Shown in pieces: positions 42,528 to 49,734 of a stretch of DNA of 64,000 nt (its first letter is position 1; every line of letters begins with the position of its first letter). The DNA is from Chloroflexota bacterium (GTDB taxonomy: Bacteria > Chloroflexota > Anaerolineae > Anaerolineales > Villigracilaceae): the NCBI GenBank assembly GCA_016235445.1, contig JACRLB010000007.1, positions 62,001 through 126,000 of the forward strand, in the 5' to 3' direction. The notes under the pieces were generated by a model that worked only from the letters and a program-made list of their open reading frames with translations, made no database searches and was not told where the DNA came from. The translations under genes and the position numbers were made by a program.

Positions 42528-42615
42528 GCAGATTTCGCTCAGCGGGTGTAGGTTCTTTTCGCAGTTCAATGGCGTGGGTTCTGGTCTTTGGGTTGCTTCT
42601 GGGTGGACGTGGCAT
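42528..42615 (-). pseudogene. DUF559 nuclease gene, 5' remnant fused to hsdS fragment C
   Basis: From an ATG at 42615 the minus strand encodes RSNPKTRTHAIELRKEPTPA followed by ERNLRA. This matches the start of DUF559 (Vsr-like) endonucleases, whose genes often lie next to type I R-M systems. After about 31 codons it breaks into the hsdS tail in another frame. A deletion must have removed the rest of the nuclease gene. Confidence 0.6.
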
Positions 42616-42619
42616 TTCT

Positions 42620-42790
42620 TCCCCTCCCTAGCCCTCCCCAATTGCGACGGAGAGCACGTCGAAATTGGGGAGGGGACGGTTGCTCTTGAAATCAAAATTT
42701 TAGATATGCTTTCAATGTTCATAAAAAATCTAAGTCCCATGTTCTCCCCCAAATTCGACAGCACCACCGTCGCATTTGGGGGAGATGTCC
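42620..42790. repeat. Two G-rich palindromes between the DUF559 remnant and hsdS
   Basis: The first hairpin pairs CCCTCCCCAATT with AATTGGGGAGGG (about 42627-42678). The second pairs CTCCCCCAAATTCGAC with GTCGCATTTGGGGGAG (about 42742-42783). Both carry a GACGGAGAGCACGTC-like or GACAGCACCACCGTC-like loop, so they are related. No gene is present in this part of the gap. Confidence 0.6.
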
Positions 42791-42805
42791 AACGGACAGA
42801 GGGGG

Positions 42806-43987
42806 CTAACTGAACGCCTCCGCCAGCAGACTCTCAAACAGCCCCTCCACCTGCCGCGTGGACTCGCCCATCCGCCCTCGCAGCGACTCGACCCGCGCCA
42901 CCACGCCCGCAAACTCTTCTTGCAGGCTCAACGGTGGGACAGGTATCACCAATTCTTTCAGTTTTTCACCAGTCAAATGTGCAAACGTAACTTGTGAAGT
43001 GGAATCAACCAAGCCGCCAGATTGCGCCATCCACCAAAGTAAATGAACAATGTATTCTGGATTTGCTAGTTTTGAATTGGGACGTGCTCGATGTAATGCT
43101 TTTTGAAAATAACATTCTTCCATTTCATTACGCCAAATTGCGGCTCGACCAACTTCCCCACCTTCGCAAATCAAAACATCGCCATATTGAAGCCGAAATT
43201 CTTTTCGGTCTTTCTCGTCAAAATCCATTTCAGCAATATCAGACAAATCAAGACTATGCCATCGAACATTGAAATTTCGCAAATAAGGACGCTTGTTTTT
43301 GCCAGTTTGTTTTTTGTCGTCCAACATTTTGCCTAACCGAGTTTCGCAAACATCTTCAAATCTTGCCAATTCCCATTTTTTATCATTTACTCTTACGTGT
43401 CCAAACATCTCCAAAAACACGGACTGGAGCAGGGCATCGCCGAGATCGTGCGCAGTCCGCCGCAGTTGACGCAGGCGGTCGGCGCGTGCCAGCAGGGACG
43501 CAATCCGCTTTTGCTCGGTCAGCGGGGGAAGGGGAATTTCGTATTCAAGCAACTCAGAAGTGCGTAAATTAGAAATATTCGTTGTATTTGAAGACATAAG
43601 ATAGCATTTGTCTAAGAACTCTTTTGTTCTCATCCAAAATGCAAGATACTCTGGTGTAACTTTCTTGTTCGGGCGAATAACTGTGACAAACGCTCCAAAG
43701 GTTGCTTCATAAGGTAATCGGTCAACAATACAAGATTTACCAACAAGTTCTTTGCTATTGGCGGTAGAAATCAAAATATCGCCTTCATGAAGAAGTTGTT
43801 TTGAATTTGCCAAGCGATTTCTTGGAATAAAACGACGCGAATCCCAATTCACTACATCCTGAACCCCGCTTGTAGTCAAACAAGCCAAACTATTGTCAAA
43901 AGCAACTCGTGATGTTTCATCACCAGAGAAAGTAACTCCCCGAATTGCTTCGCTGATTTCGCCAAGTTGAACAGAGTCGTATTTCAT
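42806..43987 (-). CDS. hsdS: Type I restriction-modification specificity subunit
   Basis: A 393-residue HsdS. Two target-recognition domains are each followed by a conserved helical spacer: PLPPLTEQKRIASLLARADR (about 155-175) and PVPPLSLQEEFAGVVARVES (about 350-370). These helices set the distance between the two half-sites of the recognition sequence and dock onto HsdM. It overlaps the hsdM stop by 4 bp. Its 3' end is duplicated in three fragments downstream, indicating repeated rearrangement at this gene. Confidence 0.93.
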   Translation of the reverse strand: MKYDSVQLGEISEAIRGVTFSGDETSRVAFDNSLACLTTSGVQDVVNWDSRRFIPRNRLANSKQLLHEGDILISTANSKELVGKSCIVDRLPYEATFGAFVTVIRPNKKVTPEYLAFWMRTKEFLDKCYLMSSNTTNISNLRTSELLEYEIPLPPLTEQKRIASLLARADRLRQLRRTAHDLGDALLQSVFLEMFGHVRVNDKKWELARFEDVCETRLGKMLDDKKQTGKNKRPYLRNFNVRWHSLDLSDIAEMDFDEKDRKEFRLQYGDVLICEGGEVGRAAIWRNEMEECYFQKALHRARPNSKLANPEYIVHLLWWMAQSGGLVDSTSQVTFAHLTGEKLKELVIPVPPLSLQEEFAGVVARVESLRGRMGESTRQVEGLFESLLAEAFS

Positions 43988-45693
43988 TTCAACAACTTTT
44001 TGAGTTCAGTAATTTCATCAATCATCACCTGCTCCAAAAGAGTCAGGCGTTCAAGTGTTACGGACGGCTTCTCGTGATACACAGTATCCGTATCTGTCTG
44101 GCGATAACGACTCGCAGAGAGGTCGTACTTATTGGCTACTACTTTCGCTTTTTCAACCCAGAATTGGCGCGTGAGTCGGTCAAGTTCTGCTTGTGGCGCA
44201 GAGATTTGAGATTCAAGAGTAGTGACGAGTTGTTGGCAGGCAGATAAATCAGCGGCAGATTTACCATCAGAAACAGGATCAACTGCAAGGTCGAAGGTGA
44301 GGCGGTTAATATCCGCTTGCAACTTCAAGAGTTTCTCCTTCAACGGAGTCAACTCCTTCCGCAATTCATCCACGCGCAACTTTCTACTTTCCACGAACTT
44401 CTTATTCGCCCGCTTCTCCCAACAATTCACCACATCGGGAATATCATTCTCATCAATCGCCACGCGTTTATCGTCCAGCGAAAAACCATCGTGCGCCATA
44501 TCATAGAACCAAATGTCCTTCGTCTGCGCGCCGCGCGTGAAGAACAGCACCGCCGTACTCACCCCCGCGTACGGCTTGAACACACCCGAAGGCATCGACA
44601 CCACCCCGTCCAGCCGATTCTCCTCGATGATCCTCCTACGGATCTCCACATGCGCGCGGCTCGACCCGAACAGCACCCCATCGGGCACGATCACCGCCGC
44701 CCGTCCGCCCATATCCAGCGCGCGCAAAATCAAATGCAGAAAAAGCAACTCGCTCTTCGTCGTATCCGCTGGCAGCGTGGGATGAACGCCGCCCTTATCT
44801 ACCGCACCCTTGAACGGCGGGTTCATCAGGATCACATCATACTCGCGCTCATCATCGAACGACTTCGACAGCGAATCCATGTAATAGAACTGCGGCGACT
44901 CGATCCCGTGCAGCATCAGATTCATCGACCCAATCCGCAGGATGGTCATCCCCGAATCATTATCGAAACCCCGCAAATATTTCTTCGTCGACATGAACGA
45001 TCTTTCCGCCGCCGATAACTGGTCGCCGATCAGATGGTGTGCCTGCCCCTCGGCATCGTACTCCAAAATCCCCGCCGACGTATGCTTCTCCAAAATATAC
45101 TGGTGCGCGTTGACGAGAAACCCCCCCGTCCCGCCCGCCAGATCGCCAATGCGCTCGCGCGGCTTCGGATCCACCATCTGCACCATCATGCGGATAATAT
45201 GCCGCGGCGTGCGGAACTGTCCACCGCGCCCCGCAAACTGCATGTGACCCAGCATATACTCATACAGATCGCCCTGCACATCCTGATTCTGCTCCGCGAT
45301 CCTCATCTGATCGATCAAATTGCACGCCTCTATCAACAACCCCGCCTTATTGATCTTACACTGCGCCCCCTTCATATACTCCCCAAACGACGACTTCACA
45401 TCAGCCAGTTCGACCAACCCTGGGAAGACGACATTCTTCAGATGACTCAACGCCTCCTCCGCCTTCATCTGCGTCCAATACCCCCAACGCATCTCCTTCT
45501 TAACCGACGGCTGATACGTCGTCCCCTTGCGTTTTGCCTGCCTCTCAGCCGCATTCTCGCGGTCATCCAAACGCTTCAAAAACAACAAATACGAAAACTG
45601 CTCGATAGCATCCAGCGGATTTGAGAGACCACCAGTCCAGAACTTATCCCAGAGGGCATCTACTTGTGAGCGGAGTTTAGGGTCGGTGAGCAT
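43984..45693 (-). CDS. hsdM: Type I restriction-modification DNA methyltransferase subunit
   Basis: A 569-residue N6-adenine methyltransferase. The N-terminal helical HsdM domain (to about 130) is followed by motif I IGDLAGGTGGFLVNAHQY (about 185), the catalytic motif IV MNPPF (about 288), and a long C-terminal helical region that contacts HsdS. It modifies the host site and, with HsdR, forms the restriction complex. A copy of its first 16 codons lies 858 bp upstream at 46505-46551 beyond a transposase gene, so the original start region has been split or duplicated. Confidence 0.94.
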   Translation of the reverse strand: MLTDPKLRSQVDALWDKFWTGGLSNPLDAIEQFSYLLFLKRLDDRENAAERQAKRKGTTYQPSVKKEMRWGYWTQMKAEEALSHLKNVVFPGLVELADVKSSFGEYMKGAQCKINKAGLLIEACNLIDQMRIAEQNQDVQGDLYEYMLGHMQFAGRGGQFRTPRHIIRMMVQMVDPKPRERIGDLAGGTGGFLVNAHQYILEKHTSAGILEYDAEGQAHHLIGDQLSAAERSFMSTKKYLRGFDNDSGMTILRIGSMNLMLHGIESPQFYYMDSLSKSFDDEREYDVILMNPPFKGAVDKGGVHPTLPADTTKSELLFLHLILRALDMGGRAAVIVPDGVLFGSSRAHVEIRRRIIEENRLDGVVSMPSGVFKPYAGVSTAVLFFTRGAQTKDIWFYDMAHDGFSLDDKRVAIDENDIPDVVNCWEKRANKKFVESRKLRVDELRKELTPLKEKLLKLQADINRLTFDLAVDPVSDGKSAADLSACQQLVTTLESQISAPQAELDRLTRQFWVEKAKVVANKYDLSASRYRQTDTDTVYHEKPSVTLERLTLLEQVMIDEITELKKLLK

Positions 45694-45698
45694 TATTT

Positions 45699-45852
45699 AC
45701 CGTCCCGAAGGTCGAACACCCGTCCCGAAGGCTCGCGTAGAAAAAACCAGTCGCTTGGACAAACCCTTCGGGACGTTGGTTGCGCGAGTACAACGTCCCG
45801 AAGGGTTGACGTGTAGAATCTTGTCGCCTTCCAGAATCCTTCGGGACGGTTA
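45699..45852. repeat. REP palindromes at the 3' side of the RAYT gene
   Basis: Two full REP units (45721-45777 and 45791-45852) and a half-unit at 45699 lie between hsdM and the transposase gene. Arms are CGTCCCGAAGG and CCTTCGGGACG. The TAA stop of the transposase gene falls at the edge of the last unit. Confidence 0.88.
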
Positions 45853-46428
45853 ATCGAATAAATATTTCGAAATCTTCTCATAACTCTTCTCTTCATCCTC
45901 AACATCATTCACAAATTTGACATACTCATCCGCACTCGGAAAATGATCCTGCACAAAAACCTTATCCACCAACACGCCATCCCTCACCCCAATCCACTCT
46001 CGATAATTCGAATACGCCCAATCTTCGGGTCTCGTCACCAATCCCGCCTTGACAGGATTTCGATGAATATACCTGCAAAGTACCATCAAGTATTCCCATT
46101 TGTCCACGCACTTATGCTTGAAACGTCCCTCGAACAAAGTACCTGTGCGTCCCTGTTGCAAATTCAACGCCTGCACATATCCATTAAACAGCACCTGCAT
46201 AAACTTTGACAGGAGAACTTCGGTTTCCTGCCGAAAGAGAAAATGATAGTGATTGGGCATCAAGCAATAGGCAATCACCGTCACGCCAAACTTTGGGGCA
46301 TACTCCTTCACCAACCGCAGAAGATATTGATAATTCCCATCATTGAAGAAAATCTTCGCCTTCCCCGCCCCGCGATTATAGATATGATAATACTGCCCTT
46401 GCGCAAAAGCATCACCGCGATATGGCAT
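45850..46428 (-). CDS. REP-associated tyrosine transposase (RAYT, Y1-type)
   Basis: A 192-residue single-strand transposase of the IS200/IS605-related TnpA_REP group. Key motifs: YYHIYNRGAGKAKIFF near residue 13, the HUH motif in CLMPNHYHFLF (His-Tyr-His, about 55-65), and a later helix with the probable catalytic Tyr (FNGYVQALNLQQGRTG). The end has RYIHRNPVKAGLV and AYSNYREW, typical of the family. It is bracketed by REP palindromes on both sides, forming a complete REP-RAYT-REP unit. It has inserted at the hsdM start, between hsdM and the NACHT gene. Confidence 0.93.
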   Translation of the reverse strand: MPYRGDAFAQGQYYHIYNRGAGKAKIFFNDGNYQYLLRLVKEYAPKFGVTVIAYCLMPNHYHFLFRQETEVLLSKFMQVLFNGYVQALNLQQGRTGTLFEGRFKHKCVDKWEYLMVLCRYIHRNPVKAGLVTRPEDWAYSNYREWIGVRDGVLVDKVFVQDHFPSADEYVKFVNDVEDEEKSYEKISKYLFD

Positions 46429-46442
46429 GGTTACCTGCTAAA

Positions 46443-46500
46443 AACGTCCCGAAGGGTTGCGTGGATAAATCGAGTCGCCTGAACAAAACCTTCGGGACGG
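46443..46500. repeat. REP palindrome at the 5' side of the RAYT gene
   Basis: CGTCCCGAAGGGTT, then GCGTGGATAAATCGAGTCGC, then AACCTTCGGGACGG. It lies 15 bp upstream of the transposase start and directly against the duplicated hsdM 5' end. Confidence 0.88.
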
Positions 46501-46504
46501 TGTA

Positions 46505-46551
46505 CCCCAGAGGGCATCTACTTGCGAGCGGAGTTTCGGGTCGGTGAGCAT
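46505..46551 (-). pseudogene. Duplicate of the hsdM 5' end
   Basis: The minus strand reads MLTDPKLRSQVDALWG and then runs into the REP at 46500. It repeats the first 15 codons of hsdM (45649-45693) with two silent or near-silent base differences over about 46 bp. It starts 3 bp after the NACHT stop codon, which is where hsdM should begin in an intact operon. So this is probably the old hsdM start. Confidence 0.85.
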
Positions 46552-46554
46552 GGG

Positions 46555-49500
46555 TTACCTAAGCTCCTCTGAATCGCTTTCTTTTTTATCATTCTTGCCT
46601 TCAATGGCTAATATAAAACTGTCGATACCATCTGCGTAATCTAAACTTTCTTTAGTATTCATGGCTCTCAGCTCGCTTTGAAACTTCCTTGCTGCTGGTA
46701 TTGCACCTATATCTCTAAGCTTTGCAAAGTTTTGTATTATTACCCTTCGCAGATAAATATCTAGCTCTTCCTCCTCTGCATAGCCTCCATTTGCTAAATA
46801 AAGCAAAGCTTTTTTACGCACCTCAAAATCGCCAAAACTTATCAACCCCATCATCACGGCAACATCTGTATTCCAAGATATTTTCTGCTCTTTTTGCTTT
46901 CCTCTAAGTATTTGCCTGCATTTCGAATTACCTATCCTGCCAAGTGCAATGGCTGTCTCCATAAGAACTTCTGGGTCTTTACTTGAATTCAACAATTCTC
47001 CCAATCTATCTACAGCTCGGATATCACTCATTTGCCCAATTGCATCAATCGAATTTACGATAACAGGCTTTTCGGATCGATGGGTTGCTTCAATTAAATA
47101 TGGAATAGCTGGTTTGCCAATATCAACTAGCGCCTTTACAGTAAAAAGTGAGCTCACCAAACGGCTCTCAAATTCTTCTGATGCAAGCGAATCGATCAAA
47201 AACGGCACGGCTTCCTCACCATAATCAGTCATTAATTTGACAACTTGCAGATTAAGAAAGAAATCATTTCTCTTAAGAAGCCTAGCGAGATCGGGTAGGA
47301 TGCTCTTATCCTTTAATTTTCCGAGAACAATAACAGCCTTTGCCGCCGTGTCTTTGCTGCCTCCGCGTACTAGATTTCGCAACCCTTCAAGTGCATCGGA
47401 TCCAAATGAGACAATTGCATTGTCCAAACCCCATATATTAACTTCGCTCTGCTTTGTACTTCGTAGTAAATTTAAGAGCGCGGCAAGCCCTTTGTCACCC
47501 ATTTTGGATAAGGCTCGATAAACAGATGAATTGATAAATATATCTGCCGTTTTATCAAGAGGATCGTTCATTTCCTTAAGTAACATTGGAATAAATTTGG
47601 GGTCGCCTGTTTCTCCAATAGCATCAAAGACTTTGCTCTTTTGATTCGCAGGAAATTCATTGAGTGCTTTTACCAAATAAGGCTCTGCTTTTCTATGGTC
47701 TATTCTTGCCAAAGCAGATAATGCAATAATTTTCCGCCGAACATTTTCTTGCTCTTTTAACTCTTGTATTTCATTATCGGATATTCTCGAATAAGGCATA
47801 TGATCCCATCTCGAATACTCGTTTTGCATATCAAGAAACTCAGTAAGTGGTGCAATTGATCGTTTTCCAAGCACAGTCAACCCATTTACAACTTCACTCT
47901 GGAGATGAAAACTTTCAAGCAAATGGAGCAATAATCTTGATTTATGACCCGATTTGATCGCCTTCTCCACAAGGTAATCAATTGTCATTTGAATATTGGC
48001 AGGCTTTTTTTGCTTATTTAAGTCCCCAATAATCTCTACGAGATTTTCTGGAGAAACACTACTTGCCATATCTAACGCATGTTTAAACTCATCGGAAAAT
48101 CCTTCGCCTATTATTTGTTCTAGACGTTTCAATGTGATCTCATACACTTCTGTTTTGATAATTCGTTCCATGACAGACATAGAGCAAGCAAGCATCAGAA
48201 CGGCTGCCGTTTGCTTGTTTGCCCCTGCCACAAACTCAAGATACTTTGAATACCTCCGTAAATTCAGCCAAGAAGATTTGAGGTCGCTAAGCAGATTCAA
48301 GGCAAAAAATAAAACATTCCACCATTGTTTGATATTATCATCAAGCAAAAGTTGATTGTTATCGACAATTTCTTCTTTTAGAGCATAACAGGCAGCTAGA
48401 AAATCTCTTATCAAAGGGTGGCGAAAGCGAACAGGATTTTGCTTACTTCCATTAAAACGCGACGATTCAAGAATATAAGAATCCCGAGAAAATTCAATAA
48501 CATCGCTTCCACTTAAATCCTTTATATCCTTTGAGTTGATAAAACTCTCTAGCTTTTTTGTCGCCTCATCAAAGTCAAGTGCCAATATCTCATCCTGAAC
48601 CATTTCAAAAGCTAGGTACGATAATGCCAGACGCGTTTCACTAACCTGAACATCTACTGGGTTTTTCTTTCTCCAATTGTCAGGAAGCTTTGCCTTGTTC
48701 CATTCCGTTTTTAATAACCCACTGATAGACTTATCAAGAATTACAACATAGTCTCCAGCAAATACATTCTGCTGCACCATAAGACTCAACCAAAAAGGGT
48801 TTCGCCCTAATCCTCGCTCTCCAATCAAGTTATTGTTTTGAATTGTTGTAAAAACATCCTCGGTGATTTGATCGTTCTGCTTGTAAACATCAACAAAGTG
48901 CTTTACGCCTTCGTTTGTCAATTCCTTGACATCGAATATTTCAAAACCCAATTTCTCAAAGAGCTCAACATCAACGGATTGCCTAGCTGTGATTATCAAA
49001 GTGCATTTTTCATAGGCGTTAGATGTACTCCATAATTCAATCTCTCTGAGTAGTGCCATTCTGCTGTCAGGTGCAGTTTCGTCTAAGGCGTCAAGTAATA
49101 AAGAAATTTTTCCATCTCTCAATAATTGATCTGCGCCTTTACCTAATACTTTTCCGCTCTCCCCTCTACTCATCAAAGGTATCTTGTTTTTCAGTAATTG
49201 AAGTAGGCTTTCCTTGTATTCATCACAACGCAACAGCACAGGCATAGAAGACCTACAACCAAGCTTCCTGATTGAGTGCCGAGCTATTGAGAAAGCCGTT
49301 TGGGTTAAGCCAAAGGATTTGCCAGAGCCAGGCTCCCCAATAATCAAAATTTTTTGTCGTTCTTTACCGTAAACTAACTTATCAAAGCAATATCTACTTA
49401 GATCACTTTCAGTTTTGCCATTTGAAATTGTGATAAAGGAATCAACCAAAGACTCATTAGCTACATTAAGTTTTCTTCCTAATTTTATTTCTAACAACCG

Positions 49501-49725
49501 TTTATAGTGGTCTCGCAAATTAAACAAAAATCGAATTCGATGAAAGCGCCAAGTTAGCGCCAACTCCCTTTCTTCTTGAATAAACACATAAAGTACGCCA
49601 CCCAAAACAGCGAAAATAATTATAGGTGTAATCTCTGGTTGCTTACCCCAATAAACATCAATAAGTTTACTGGCTAAACTGCCAATTATTAGGTCAAGGA
49701 AAAATACAGTGATGCCTTTTATCAT
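46555..49725 (-). CDS. Membrane-anchored NACHT ATPase with HEAT repeats
   Basis: A 1056-residue STAND-type NTPase. Two hydrophobic segments (about 5-25 and 32-50) anchor the N-terminus. The NACHT domain has Walker A GEPGSGKS at 130-137, Walker B ISLLLDALDE at 207-216, a sensor-like LIITARQSVD, and the helical region with QNPVRFRHPLIRDFLAA near 450. From about residue 640 to 1010 there are repeated helical pairs of HEAT type (for example KVFDAIGETGDPKFIPMLLK and METAIALGRIGNSKCR). Bacterial NACHT proteins are known antiphage sensors. The gene sits between hsdR and hsdM, with 9 bp to hsdR, and is visibly AT-richer than its neighbours. No effector domain is evident, so the membrane part may be the effector. 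Confidence 0.88.
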   Translation of the reverse strand: MIKGITVFFLDLIIGSLASKLIDVYWGKQPEITPIIIFAVLGGVLYVFIQEERELALTWRFHRIRFLFNLRDHYKRLLEIKLGRKLNVANESLVDSFITISNGKTESDLSRYCFDKLVYGKERQKILIIGEPGSGKSFGLTQTAFSIARHSIRKLGCRSSMPVLLRCDEYKESLLQLLKNKIPLMSRGESGKVLGKGADQLLRDGKISLLLDALDETAPDSRMALLREIELWSTSNAYEKCTLIITARQSVDVELFEKLGFEIFDVKELTNEGVKHFVDVYKQNDQITEDVFTTIQNNNLIGERGLGRNPFWLSLMVQQNVFAGDYVVILDKSISGLLKTEWNKAKLPDNWRKKNPVDVQVSETRLALSYLAFEMVQDEILALDFDEATKKLESFINSKDIKDLSGSDVIEFSRDSYILESSRFNGSKQNPVRFRHPLIRDFLAACYALKEEIVDNNQLLLDDNIKQWWNVLFFALNLLSDLKSSWLNLRRYSKYLEFVAGANKQTAAVLMLACSMSVMERIIKTEVYEITLKRLEQIIGEGFSDEFKHALDMASSVSPENLVEIIGDLNKQKKPANIQMTIDYLVEKAIKSGHKSRLLLHLLESFHLQSEVVNGLTVLGKRSIAPLTEFLDMQNEYSRWDHMPYSRISDNEIQELKEQENVRRKIIALSALARIDHRKAEPYLVKALNEFPANQKSKVFDAIGETGDPKFIPMLLKEMNDPLDKTADIFINSSVYRALSKMGDKGLAALLNLLRSTKQSEVNIWGLDNAIVSFGSDALEGLRNLVRGGSKDTAAKAVIVLGKLKDKSILPDLARLLKRNDFFLNLQVVKLMTDYGEEAVPFLIDSLASEEFESRLVSSLFTVKALVDIGKPAIPYLIEATHRSEKPVIVNSIDAIGQMSDIRAVDRLGELLNSSKDPEVLMETAIALGRIGNSKCRQILRGKQKEQKISWNTDVAVMMGLISFGDFEVRKKALLYLANGGYAEEEELDIYLRRVIIQNFAKLRDIGAIPAARKFQSELRAMNTKESLDYADGIDSFILAIEGKNDKKESDSEELR

Positions 49726-49734
49726 TCAAACCGC

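Noticed and set aside
46443-46551. Truncated transposase 5' copy upstream of RAYT
   Set aside because: The sequence matches the hsdM start and a REP unit, not the transposase.
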